From assembly GCA_905478335.1 (NCBI GenBank), contig CAJQIC010000025.1:17067-81066 (forward strand): a DNA stretch of 64,000 nucleotides, read 5' to 3'. Positions within the stretch are counted from its first letter, which is position 1. Each line of letters starts with the position of its first letter. Both the position numbers and the translations under genes were made by a program. Under the pieces are notes generated by a model. The model was not told where the DNA came from, searched no databases, and saw only the letters and a list, made by a program, of their open reading frames with translations. The stretch comes from an uncultured Bacteroidia bacterium (lineage in GTDB: Bacteria > Bacteroidota > Bacteroidia > NS11-12g > UBA9320). Of the stretch, positions 34,905 through 45,339 are shown in pieces.

Positions 34905-36188
34905 ATGCTTACAAAGTCAGATAAATTCATTTTTATACTCATCTTTGGTTTACTGTTGTTTCTAAACTTCAACCGTCATGCGAAGCATGGATCTTTTAAT
35001 TATCACAGCGAATTATGGGCAGACAAGGCTGGCTATCAAGTTTTCTTACCCGCATTATTCTACTACGATTTTGACGCTTCAAAATTTCCCGAGGATATTG
35101 CGCGTAAAACAGGAACCGGTTTTTCGCTTAACAAAAAGTCAAATAAGGTACTGAGTAAGTATCCCATAGGAGTGGCCATTTTGCAACTACCTTTTTTCAC
35201 AATGGGTGCAGGGATTGATGCCATCATCCAAACGGACGAGCCAAAGGGATATAGCAAGGTGCAGCATAAAATGATCGGCGTATCAACGATTTTTTACGCC
35301 GTTTTAGGCCTCCTATTTTTATTTAAATCATTACCTCAACAATCAAGAAAGACAAGGTATTTGACCCTTTTTCTTGTCGTTTTTGGATCAAACTTATATT
35401 TCTATATCACACGTGATGCTGGTTTGTCGCACGGGTATTCCTTTTTCTTGTTTGCCTTATTGCTGTATGCCCTAAACCGGTTTATTGCAAAACCTGAGCG
35501 TTATGGATTTCTAGTACTCAGCATTTGCTGCATCGTCTTAGGATCTTTAGTTCGTCCTATAAATGTTTTGTTTTTGGGTCTTGCTTCTTTAATTCTGGTT
35601 ATCCCAAACTTGAAGGTACTCATTACAAACAAAACCGAGGTGTTAAAAGGTATTGGAGTTGCCATCCCGTTTATGTTGGTTTTAATCATTCCTCAAATGC
35701 TCTATTACAAGTATGCGTTTGGAGATTACTTGGCGTATAGCTATAACGACGAACGGTTTTTGTACTTCGCAAATCCAAAAATTGCTCGGGTGTGGTTTGC
35801 TCCAGCGAACGGGCTGCTGCTTTACAGTCCTATTTTTATTCTCTTTGTGATTGGCATAATCATGAGGTTCAAAAAGCATATGCTTCAAACAGCGCTGACC
35901 CTCATACTGTTTTGTGCAATTACATACCTCTATGCTTCTTGGTGGACGCCTGGTTTGGGATGCGGTTACGGTCACAGAGGGTATATAGAATTCCTTCCCT
36001 TTTTCGCTATACCCATGGCACACGTAATAGATAAACTAAAAATTAATGTATCGACCGTGCTAATCGCTGTGGTTGGTTTCCTGTATATCATCTTATTGAC
36101 CTATTTCCAGTATCAATATGATGGTTGTTGGTACGGAAACGGATACTGGGACTGGCAAGAACTATTACTCATTTTGGGTATAAATTAG
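34905..36188 (+). CDS. Polytopic membrane protein, GT-C glycosyltransferase-like topology
   Basis: Protein of 427 residues with about 10-11 membrane segments. The first periplasmic loop after helix 1 contains a SELWADKAGYQVFLPALFYYD stretch (acidic residues in the position where GT-C enzymes carry catalytic Asp/Glu), and RPINVLFLG and SWWTPGLGCGYGHRG motifs occur later. These are reminiscent of uncharacterised mannosyltransferase-like proteins in Bacteroidota, but I do not recognise a defined family. It would act on a lipid-linked sugar if the analogy holds. Divergent from the TraB/GumN gene. Confidence 0.65.
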   Translation: MLTKSDKFIFILIFGLLLFLNFNRHAKHGSFNYHSELWADKAGYQVFLPALFYYDFDASKFPEDIARKTGTGFSLNKKSNKVLSKYPIGVAILQLPFFTMGAGIDAIIQTDEPKGYSKVQHKMIGVSTIFYAVLGLLFLFKSLPQQSRKTRYLTLFLVVFGSNLYFYITRDAGLSHGYSFFLFALLLYALNRFIAKPERYGFLVLSICCIVLGSLVRPINVLFLGLASLILVIPNLKVLITNKTEVLKGIGVAIPFMLVLIIPQMLYYKYAFGDYLAYSYNDERFLYFANPKIARVWFAPANGLLLYSPIFILFVIGIIMRFKKHMLQTALTLILFCAITYLYASWWTPGLGCGYGHRGYIEFLPFFAIPMAHVIDKLKINVSTVLIAVVGFLYIILLTYFQYQYDGCWYGNGYWDWQELLLILGIN

Positions 36189-36237
36189 ATTCAGTTTAAA
36201 TCAATATTCAATCACAATTAATTTCTTTTCTGCACAT

Positions 36238-37416
36238 TTGTCAAAACTTAATTCGCATACATTGAATCATCCATCAACCATATCTTCCAAACTTCCAAAA
36301 AACGGTCAATCTATCTTTTCTATTATGTCGGGATTGGCAAACGAGCACGATGCGATTAACCTGTCACAAGGTTTCCCGGACTTTAACCCTGACGAAAGAC
36401 TCACCAAATTGGTGACGGAAGGCATGCGCAAAGGGTTTAACCAATACGCACCAATGCCGGGTATGATGGAATTACGAGAGGTAATTGCGGACAAAACGTA
36501 TGAACTATATGGCATTGATTATAGTGCTCCGGATGAGGTTACCGTTGTGCCAGGTGCAACGTACGGCATCTTTGCCGCCATTAGTTCAGTTATAAAGGAA
36601 GATGATGAAGTCATTTTATTTGAACCTGCTTATGACTGCTACGTACCAGCTATCGAACTGAATGGAGGTAAACCTATTCGGGTCGAACTCAAGTTCCCAA
36701 ACTTCAATATTGATTGGGCCGAGGTAGCCAAACTAATCACGTTTAGAACCAAAATGATCATCATCAATACGCCACACAATCCGAGTGGTTGTGTTTTGGG
36801 TCCAGAAGATCTTAAGCAACTGGCCAAACTTGTTCATGGGTCAGACATAATCATTTTGAGTGACGAAGTATACGAACACATCATATTCGACAATACAAGG
36901 CATGAGAGTGTGGCCTACTATCCAGAGTTGGCGGAGCGCAGCTTTATTGTTTCTTCGTTTGGTAAAACATACCATACCACTGGGTGGAAGATGGGCTATG
37001 TGTTAGCACCCAGAAATCTAACGCGAGAACTACGAAAAGTCCATCAATTCTTGGCGTTTAGTACAAGCAGCCCCATGCAATATGCTTATGCTAAAATGCT
37101 CAAAAACCCTAAAACGTATAATGGCCTACCTCAATTTTATCAAGAGAAGCGCGATTATTTTGCGGAGTTGGTGCGCGGATCGAGGTTTGAATTACTGCCG
37201 TGCAGTGGGTCTTATTTCCAATTATTGAAGTATGATAAGATATCTGACGAGGGAGATGAAGATTTTGCCAAAAGACTTACCATTGAACATAAGATTGCTT
37301 CAATTCCTATCTCGGTGTTTTACCGAAACAAAACAGACAACAACGTGTTGCGATTTTGCTTCGCAAAATCGAATGAAACACTTGAAAAAGCGGCCGAAAT
37401 ACTATGCACGATTTAA
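36238..37416 (+). CDS. PLP-dependent methionine/glutamine aminotransferase (YbdL / glutamine transaminase K type)
   Basis: Fold-type I aminotransferase of 392 residues. N-terminal SQGFPDFNPDERL, the NTPHNPSGCVL motif, SDEVYEHI and the PLP-binding Lys243 in SSFGKTYHTTGWKMG identify the class that transaminates methionine or its keto acid KMTB with glutamine. The apparent start is TTG at 36238. The gene overlaps the omega-amidase gene by 13 nt; together they form the glutamine transaminase-omega-amidase route, in which the 2-oxoglutaramate made from glutamine is hydrolysed and the reaction is pulled toward methionine salvage. Confidence 0.92.
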   Translation: MSKLNSHTLNHPSTISSKLPKNGQSIFSIMSGLANEHDAINLSQGFPDFNPDERLTKLVTEGMRKGFNQYAPMPGMMELREVIADKTYELYGIDYSAPDEVTVVPGATYGIFAAISSVIKEDDEVILFEPAYDCYVPAIELNGGKPIRVELKFPNFNIDWAEVAKLITFRTKMIIINTPHNPSGCVLGPEDLKQLAKLVHGSDIIILSDEVYEHIIFDNTRHESVAYYPELAERSFIVSSFGKTYHTTGWKMGYVLAPRNLTRELRKVHQFLAFSTSSPMQYAYAKMLKNPKTYNGLPQFYQEKRDYFAELVRGSRFELLPCSGSYFQLLKYDKISDEGDEDFAKRLTIEHKIASIPISVFYRNKTDNNVLRFCFAKSNETLEKAAEILCTI

Positions 37417-38180
37417 ATATATCGCTCGTGCAGACACTAGTTGCTTGGGAAGACAAGCAGACTAATCTGGATCATTTTAGTCAAATTATAGAAACCATTT
37501 CTGACACCGACCTTGTCGTTTTACCTGAAATGTTCAATACGGGATTTAGTATGAATCCGTCCAAAAATGGAGAAACCATGCAAGGTCCAACCATTCAATG
37601 GATGAAGCGTGTTACCAAGCAAAAACAGTTCGAACTGGCGGGCAGTTTAATCATTGAAGAAAACGACAAGTATTTCAACCGGTTTGTAAAAGTCTCACCA
37701 TCAGGAGAAACAGAATACTACGACAAGCGTCATGCATTCTCTATGGCCGGCGAAGACAAAGTATTCACCAAAGGAAGTGATCGCGTAGTTTGGAATACCA
37801 AAGGTTGGAAGATATGTCCTCAAGTATGCTACGACTTGCGTTTTCCTGTTTGGAGCCGCAACGATTTGGCTTATGACGTCCTTTTATATACTGCCAATTG
37901 GCCAGAAAAAAGGATCAGTCATTGGCTTGCTTTAACAAAAGCCCGCGCCATTGAAAATCAGTGTTATGTCGCAGCAGTAAACCGTATCGGTCAAGACGGT
38001 GAAGGGATCGATTATAACGGAAATTCCGTCATCTTTGATTTTGATGGACAATCACTTGCTCATAATCTAGGACAAGACGTTGTAGTATCATTTAGCTTGC
38101 CTAAAGAAAAGCTAGATAACAGAAGGGCTCAGTTTCCTGTACTAAACGATCGAGATAGTTTTAGTGTGGGTCAGGTGTAG
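37404..38180 (+). CDS. Omega-amidase (nitrilase superfamily, YafV type)
   Basis: Enzyme of 258 residues that hydrolyses 2-oxoglutaramate (and 2-oxosuccinamate) to the keto acid and ammonia. The catalytic triad of the nitrilase fold is Glu42 (LPEMFNTGF), Lys108 (YYDKRHAF) and Cys142 (CPQVCYDLRFPVW). It begins inside the end of the aminotransferase gene, which indicates coupled expression and a shared pathway. Its 3' end overlaps the convergent TonB receptor gene by 20 nt. Confidence 0.94.
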   Translation: MHDLNISLVQTLVAWEDKQTNLDHFSQIIETISDTDLVVLPEMFNTGFSMNPSKNGETMQGPTIQWMKRVTKQKQFELAGSLIIEENDKYFNRFVKVSPSGETEYYDKRHAFSMAGEDKVFTKGSDRVVWNTKGWKICPQVCYDLRFPVWSRNDLAYDVLLYTANWPEKRISHWLALTKARAIENQCYVAAVNRIGQDGEGIDYNGNSVIFDFDGQSLAHNLGQDVVVSFSLPKEKLDNRRAQFPVLNDRDSFSVGQV

Positions 38181-40548
38181 ATTTTAGTTTGTAAGACACC
38201 CCAATTACCACTGACCTTCCAGGTTCTTGTATACCTATAATCTTATAGCGACTCATATTACTAAAGTATTCCGTATTCAATACATTATTCACGGCTAGGT
38301 TAATGTCAAAACCGCTTTTAAGATAGAGCGCCAAATTCGCATTTACTAAGGAGTAAGCTTCAGTTGGTATATCGTTTCGTGGAACTCGATTCTGCTGACT
38401 ATAAAAGCCAAGATTTACCTCTGCATGAATTTCATCAAGCCATTTCTTGTTGGGTTTGAATATGTACTCTAAACCGGTTTTGACAGATAATGGAGGAATA
38501 AACGGAGCATATTCATCACGTTCGAGGTTTAGCACTTCAGTATACTCACTTGTGGAATATAAAATCAGTTCGCTAAGCACTTTATATTCAATCGAAGTTT
38601 CAAAACCATAATGACGGGCTGGTGCTTGCGTATAGGCATACAATTGTCCTGCTTCTGGATATGGATAAACATTTCCATCAATTTCCAATCGAGCGAATTG
38701 GTTTGAAGGCGCTAAATACACAAAATTAAAAAAGTAATTGCCGTAAATAGACGATTCAATAAGCCACCGTTTGCGCTCATATATTATGCTCACGTCATTT
38801 TGGATTGCCGTTTCTGGTTTAAGATTGATATCTCCTTTTTCGAATCTGAATGCTCCATGATGCAAGCCATTTGACGCCAATTCATTGGGCTGAATCATAC
38901 GACTTGTTTTGGCTGAATTTATTTTTATAAACAAGCCCTTTTTGATTTCCTTATTTAATCCAATTCCTAAGGCCCATAAGGGTTGAAAGGTTTCGAAAAC
39001 AACATTTCGTTGAGCAAATCCAACTAATGTACCATTTCGGTAGAAAGGCATCGCAGTTGAATCGAAACTGACATAATTGATCTCGGCTCTACCACCTAGA
39101 TTGATTCTCCAGCCGTTTTTGGATTTTGTCTTTCCTAAACCATAGAGTGCAATGAGCCCTGTGTTATATGCAGGAATGATAAATTCATAACCATCAATTA
39201 CATTGTTGCGCCATTGTCCTGAAAGACCAAATATCTTTTTACTGTTTGAATCGTTTACAAAATATCGCGCATTCAAAGTTGCCGTATTGAGTTGTAGCTT
39301 CAATGCTTGATTATCTGCGGTAGCTTCTTCACCAAACGCTCCTGAGTGGGGTTTCGCTACTTCTCCCCTATTATTCCGCTGGAAGCCTGCATCAATTTCG
39401 AGCCAATTTGAGTTAATCAGAATGTTTGCATGTGTAGATAGGTTCAGGTGATTTACCTCTTGATAAGGTAAGTCAATATTGGTAAAGTCTCCGTCGTGTT
39501 GAAGTAACCCAACACTCGGTATGCCAAATGCTCCACTAAAAAATCCAGATTGTTGTGTAAAGTAAGAAGCTCGTGCATACCAATAACCCCAGTTCTTTGA
39601 AATTCCTAAGTAAGCATTAAACGCAAGCTCGTCTAAAGCTGTATTTTTCAATCGATTGTTGTAAATCGGAAGCTTAGTGGTTTGGAACAAAAAGCTGTCT
39701 GAGGGTACTTTGTAGTCTCCGGCACGCAGCAAACTGAGTCTTACCTTGAACCACTTCCCCCCTTTGTTACCTTCAACATACGTGCTTGAACCAAATGACT
39801 CATTCAAACTGTTACAGGTAGCTTGCTGGCCCACAGAAAACTGGTCTTTGCCTTTCGGTAAGTCTGGCCGAATGTTGATCACACCAGCTACGGCATCTGA
39901 TCCATAAACCAAGGCAGAAGCACCTTTTATTATTTCAATCTTATCTGCATTATTGGGATCTACTTCGAGACCATGGTCGCTGCCCCATTGCTGACCTTCT
40001 TGTTTAATGCCGTCTGTAGTAACCACTACCCTGTTCCCATTCAAACCACGCAATGCTGGTTTACTGACCCCAACACCGTTGTTCAATGATCCTATTCCAG
40101 GTATTTTTTCAAGCTTAGTCATCAAAGACGTACCACCTTGTTGCTTTAAGAAATGCGCGTCTACGTGAATCACTTGTAAAGGGTTGTTTTTCAAGTCTTG
40201 CTTTTCAAGTGAATTTTCGATGATTACTTCGTGTAATTCATTGATGGATTGCTCCAGACCAAAGCGCAAGTTGTCAATAGACGACATCACATCAATATCT
40301 CTTTGTTGCGCGTGATAACCCGCATACGTAACGTGTAAATGGTAATGTCCTTTTTTAACTCCCGTGATATTAAAAAAACCGTTAGAATCGGTTAATACGC
40401 CTACATGTGTTTCATGTAAAAATACATCAACCGATTCTAAAGGAATTCCTGATTCGCTAGTCACATACCCAGATAAAGTATGTTGTCCAAACGAAGCAAG
40501 GCACAATAACGCGCCTATAAAGAAAAAAAATAAGCGTTTACTTAACAT
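38161..40548 (-). CDS. TonB-dependent receptor, ZnuD-like (putative zinc uptake)
   Basis: Outer-membrane active transporter of 795 residues: signal peptide (1-21), carboxypeptidase-regulatory-like domain (about 24-105), plug (about 115-230, with LRGLNGNRVVVTTDGIKQEG) and a 22-strand barrel. Plug and barrel resemble the ZnuD/metal-type receptors, including the motif ELASNGLHHGAFRFEKGD around His563-His564, where zinc receptors carry a histidine-rich version of the usual PELYSxGPH.A motif. A His-containing DUF4625-like lipoprotein gene overlaps its start by 11 nt and a His/Cys-rich exported peptide gene lies further upstream, so a metal-uptake operon is likely. Zinc as substrate is inference. 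Confidence 0.88.
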   Translation of the reverse strand: MLSKRLFFFFIGALLCLASFGQHTLSGYVTSESGIPLESVDVFLHETHVGVLTDSNGFFNITGVKKGHYHLHVTYAGYHAQQRDIDVMSSIDNLRFGLEQSINELHEVIIENSLEKQDLKNNPLQVIHVDAHFLKQQGGTSLMTKLEKIPGIGSLNNGVGVSKPALRGLNGNRVVVTTDGIKQEGQQWGSDHGLEVDPNNADKIEIIKGASALVYGSDAVAGVINIRPDLPKGKDQFSVGQQATCNSLNESFGSSTYVEGNKGGKWFKVRLSLLRAGDYKVPSDSFLFQTTKLPIYNNRLKNTALDELAFNAYLGISKNWGYWYARASYFTQQSGFFSGAFGIPSVGLLQHDGDFTNIDLPYQEVNHLNLSTHANILINSNWLEIDAGFQRNNRGEVAKPHSGAFGEEATADNQALKLQLNTATLNARYFVNDSNSKKIFGLSGQWRNNVIDGYEFIIPAYNTGLIALYGLGKTKSKNGWRINLGGRAEINYVSFDSTAMPFYRNGTLVGFAQRNVVFETFQPLWALGIGLNKEIKKGLFIKINSAKTSRMIQPNELASNGLHHGAFRFEKGDINLKPETAIQNDVSIIYERKRWLIESSIYGNYFFNFVYLAPSNQFARLEIDGNVYPYPEAGQLYAYTQAPARHYGFETSIEYKVLSELILYSTSEYTEVLNLERDEYAPFIPPLSVKTGLEYIFKPNKKWLDEIHAEVNLGFYSQQNRVPRNDIPTEAYSLVNANLALYLKSGFDINLAVNNVLNTEYFSNMSRYKIIGIQEPGRSVVIGVSYKLKSTPDPH

Positions 40549-41272
40549 CTATTTCGACTTCAGTGATGGACAAATTCCCATCACTGTCAAAAGTGCTAAT
40601 GATTAATTCAGCTTCTTGTACAGAATTATCAATCGTAAACTTTTGATCGAACGTAAAACTAAGATCTGAACTGCCCTCAAGGTCAATATCACCATCTGAA
40701 ATAGGCGCTGCAGATTCATTCTCGTGGTCAATAAGCTTGTATGATACCTCAGCAAGATCCACATCATCTTCTACAGTAAAAGTGATTGTAAATTCTTCAC
40801 CCGCCTTTACTTCCATCGCCTCGACTAAGTTGGTATAAGTAGGTTGACCCAGCTGTGTGATTTCAAAATCCAGTACTTTAACGTCAGATCGATTCCCTTC
40901 TGCATCTAATACAGATATCTCAAGATGATATGGTCCAGCAGCCGCATTGTTCGGAACCAATAAATTAGCCGTTTGATCAGCACTTGTTCCACTCAAGGAT
41001 AATATTTGAGATCCATCATACTTCAAATTTGCCTTACCATGTTTGTGTCCTTCAAAGTTATCATGAACTTCTACGAAGGCTTCTGACAACTCCATGTTGT
41101 CGCTAAAAGTGATGCGTACGTTTAAGCTACCTCCAGCTTGAATGCTTGTCCCATCTAAAAAATTAACGCTTGTTATTGTTGGTTTGTCCTCATCAGAGGG
41201 TGTATTATCATCATTACAACCGGTGCCCCACAAAATTGCAGAGACAACCAGCATCTTAAAAATTGTTTTCAT
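40538..41272 (-). CDS. DUF4625-like lipoprotein
   Basis: Surface or periplasmic lipoprotein of 244 residues from ATG 41272, where a lysine and hydrophobic stretch end in a lipobox (LWGTGC). In-frame sequence upstream of this ATG has no signal and is not used. Two Ig-like beta domains follow (about 35-140 and 145-244); the first has the EVHDNFEGHKHGK histidine cluster seen in DUF4625 proteins. It overlaps the TonB receptor gene by 11 nt, so they form a pair and it may deliver or capture metal (inference). Confidence 0.84.
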   Translation of the reverse strand: MKTIFKMLVVSAILWGTGCNDDNTPSDEDKPTITSVNFLDGTSIQAGGSLNVRITFSDNMELSEAFVEVHDNFEGHKHGKANLKYDGSQILSLSGTSADQTANLLVPNNAAAGPYHLEISVLDAEGNRSDVKVLDFEITQLGQPTYTNLVEAMEVKAGEEFTITFTVEDDVDLAEVSYKLIDHENESAAPISDGDIDLEGSSDLSFTFDQKFTIDNSVQEAELIISTFDSDGNLSITEVEIDVK

Positions 41273-41342
41273 AAAAATATTGTTGCAGCTATGCCGCGTT
41301 AGGTCTGTAAAAAAAAGAAAGATTAGTTGGTTTTGATTAAAC

Positions 41343-41663
41343 CTAAGCGGGTGGGCCCCGAGACAATACCGTAGTAACATAACTTGAAAAGAAACTGGAA
41401 TTGAACTCAGACTCATTAGAGACTGATAATTCGAGAATATTCAGGTTATAACAAGCGCAGTACTGAAGTGTATTGCCGTGAACAACTGTACACAACCCAC
41501 ACAATTCAGCTTCAAAATGAGGTGCACAATAATGAGCGGAGTCTACTTCACAAACTTCCTCCTCATGTTCTTCGTGCATGTGATGCCAAGCATCTATACC
41601 TTGTGCTAAACTCCATAAAAGGAGTAAACACAACGAAATAAATGTTGTTGACTTCTTAAACAC
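41343..41663 (-). CDS. Small exported His/Cys-rich protein
   Basis: Protein of 106 residues: signal peptide (1-22), then WHHMHEEHEEEVCEVDSAHYC and a CGLCTVVHG region, giving six His and several Cys within 40 residues, and a C-terminal RGPPA. Similar small proteins with that ending occur near metal-related TonB receptors in Bacteroidota as I recall. Metal binding or sensing in the periplasm is likely but unproven. It begins 20 nt after pyrG and is followed by the lipoprotein and receptor genes, all on the minus strand. Confidence 0.74.
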   Translation of the reverse strand: MFKKSTTFISLCLLLLWSLAQGIDAWHHMHEEHEEEVCEVDSAHYCAPHFEAELCGLCTVVHGNTLQYCACYNLNILELSVSNESEFNSSFFSSYVTTVLSRGPPA

Positions 41664-41682
41664 GTTGCGAAAATAAATCTAT

Positions 41683-43350
<1,668 letters not shown>

Positions 43351-43354
43351 TTAA

Positions 43355-43362
43355 CAAAGATA
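43355..43362 (-). promoter_or_regulatory. -7 promoter element of pyrG
   Basis: TATCTTTG on the minus strand, 56 nt before the pyrG ATG; no good TTG is seen at the -33 position. Confidence 0.45.
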
Positions 43363-43393
43363 GCCCGCAGCACCTCCCATTGGATGAGAATTG

Positions 43394-44155
43394 TTATTTG
43401 CTTTTCAAGATATTTTCAACAGTCTTAATATCTTCAGGTGTATCAACACCTATAGAGTCATTCTTGGTTTCAATTGCCGAAACAACATAATGGTTTTGCA
43501 GCCATCTCAGTTGTTCCAGTTTTTCAGCCTTTTCTAACGCAGATTCCTGCACCGTTGCTAAAGACAATAAAACTTCAACAGAGAACCCATAGGTGCCAAC
43601 ATGTTTGTAAAATGGTGTTTCAGTTAGATCAACATTACCTGTATCACGTACATATGGAATAGATGTACGACTGAAGTACAATGCGTCAGCAACACCTTCT
43701 TCGAATTCAGTCAAAACTGCTTTTACGACATTGGGATTAGTCAATGATTTAGGATCATCAATGCGTTTTACCAACGTGGCGATGTCGGTGTCGTCTTCCT
43801 CAAATACGGCAATTAAGCGATTGATATCCTTTGGATTAATCAAAGGCTCGTCTCCTTGAACATTAATGACGCATTCGTATTCTTCACCAGCATCCATTAA
43901 TCTCTCTACCGCTTCGATGATTCTTTCCGTTCCATTTTGATGCGAGGTTGACGTCATGCACACATTGCCATCAAATCCTTGTACGTGATCAAAAATTCGC
44001 TGGTCATCCGTTGCAACGATTACATCTTCCGCATGCGTTTGCAAACACTTTTCATACACCCTTTCAATTAGTGAAACTCCATCAATCATTTCCAATGGTT
44101 TACCCGGAAATCTTTCTGAATCGTACCTAGCTGGTATTACAATAAGTGCATTCAT
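43394..44155 (-). CDS. kdsB: 3-deoxy-manno-octulosonate cytidylyltransferase (CMP-Kdo synthetase)
   Basis: Activates Kdo with CTP to CMP-Kdo for the inner core of lipopolysaccharide; 253 residues, usual length. Signature regions are IPARYDSERFPGKPL at the N-terminus, VATDDQRIFDHV, and VINVQGDEPLI with the metal-binding Asp. The start is ATG at 44155. It lies 94 nt upstream of pyrG on the same strand, so supply and use of CTP are side by side, but pyrG seems to have its own promoter. Confidence 0.97.
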   Translation of the reverse strand: MNALIVIPARYDSERFPGKPLEMIDGVSLIERVYEKCLQTHAEDVIVATDDQRIFDHVQGFDGNVCMTSTSHQNGTERIIEAVERLMDAGEEYECVINVQGDEPLINPKDINRLIAVFEEDDTDIATLVKRIDDPKSLTNPNVVKAVLTEFEEGVADALYFSRTSIPYVRDTGNVDLTETPFYKHVGTYGFSVEVLLSLATVQESALEKAEKLEQLRWLQNHYVVSAIETKNDSIGVDTPEDIKTVENILKSK

Positions 44156-44224
44156 GTTTATTAATTCTTAATGTTTAATTCTTAATGTTTAATTGACCTA
44201 TCAACTGTCAAGTGTCCATTATCA
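44156..44224 (+). repeat. Short heptamer-type repeat upstream of kdsB
   Basis: Two copies of ATTCTTAATGTTTA in tandem followed by TATCAACTG-CATTATCAACTG units, a brief version of the heptamer arrays, between terC and kdsB. Confidence 0.6.
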
Positions 44225-45301
44225 ACTGACGTCAGAAGAGGTGTCTTTAAATGCGATAGATAACAAAATACTTCCACCCAAAATTATGCCTATGATTAAC
44301 AAAGACATCTTGTTGTCTATGCCTAAAATCTCAACGATATAATGATGAAACAGCATTTTGACGCCAATAAACGTCAACAATACCCCAAGCCCGTACTTTA
44401 GGAATCTAAATAAGTGTACCACATTGGCGAGTAAAAAGAACATCGACCTCAGTCCCATAATCGCAAAGATGTTTGAAAAGAAAACGACGTATGGATCTTT
44501 AGTTACTACAAAAATGGCTGGAACCGAGTCGACGGCAAAGATTAAGTCTGACGCTTCAATCACCATCAACACAATAAACAAAGGCGTAGCCCAAGTCCTT
44601 TTGTCTTTTCTGATAAAGAAATTATGCCCCACGTATCTCGGAAAAACTGGAAAAATCTTGCTTACCAGCTTGACAACCGGGTGGTTCTTCTCATCAATGG
44701 TTTCTTCCTTATCCCCTTGAATCAAAATTTTAACACCACTATAAATCAAGAATGCACCAAAGATGTAAAGCACCCAATGAAACTGTTGTATGATCGCTGC
44801 ACCTAAGAAAATAAAGGTAAAACGCATAACGAGTGCACCCAAAATCCCCCAGAATAATACACGCTTGTAATACCGCTCTTTAACGCCAAAGGTTTGAAAG
44901 ATTAACAGCATCACAAAAATATTATCGACGCTCAACGCATACTCTATAAAATATCCCGTAATAAACTCAAGGGATAGATTGTTACGGTACGCTTCAGTAA
45001 GTGTTTCGAATGTATGCCCTTCAATTTCAATCGGATGTTCGAATTTCTCAATGATATATTTCAGCTGCTGTAGGTCGGTAAACCCATGAATGAAGTGACC
45101 ATAATTCTTAAGAAAAAAGAAGAACCCAAAGGCGCAGGCAACCCAAATAGCAGACCAGATTAGAGACTCTTTGAAGGTTACTACCTTATTCTCTTTTGAA
45201 AAAATACCCAGATCGAGCATTAAGACAAACAAGATGAAAACGATAAAGATCGAAAAGAAAATTAACTCGTTCGACTGTATCGCTAAAAAAGGTATTTGCA
45301 T
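44222..45301 (-). CDS. TerC/Alx family membrane protein
   Basis: Inner-membrane protein of about 359 residues from ATG 45301; an ATG 33 nt further upstream (45334) is possible but the shorter form begins as relatives do (MQIPFLAIQSNELIFF). Eight or nine membrane helices carry the TerC hallmarks LMLDLGIFS, SVDNIFVML with its conserved Asp/Asn and ASDLIFAVDSVPAIF. Members take part in manganese homeostasis or tellurite resistance; recent work on Alx/TerC points to Mn2+ export to load secreted proteins. Which ion is moved here is not shown by the sequence. Confidence 0.93.
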   Translation of the reverse strand: MQIPFLAIQSNELIFFSIFIVFILFVLMLDLGIFSKENKVVTFKESLIWSAIWVACAFGFFFFLKNYGHFIHGFTDLQQLKYIIEKFEHPIEIEGHTFETLTEAYRNNLSLEFITGYFIEYALSVDNIFVMLLIFQTFGVKERYYKRVLFWGILGALVMRFTFIFLGAAIIQQFHWVLYIFGAFLIYSGVKILIQGDKEETIDEKNHPVVKLVSKIFPVFPRYVGHNFFIRKDKRTWATPLFIVLMVIEASDLIFAVDSVPAIFVVTKDPYVVFFSNIFAIMGLRSMFFLLANVVHLFRFLKYGLGVLLTFIGVKMLFHHYIVEILGIDNKMSLLIIGIILGGSILLSIAFKDTSSDVS

Positions 45302-45339
45302 AGGGTTTTTTAAGACGCGCAAAAATACACGCATTTAAA

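Noticed and set aside
41268..41310. A Zur-type operator near TTGTTGCAGC (upstream of the DUF4625-like gene).
   Set aside because: Only one half-site resembles a TTGCAACA-type repeat; the other half is not convincing by eye.
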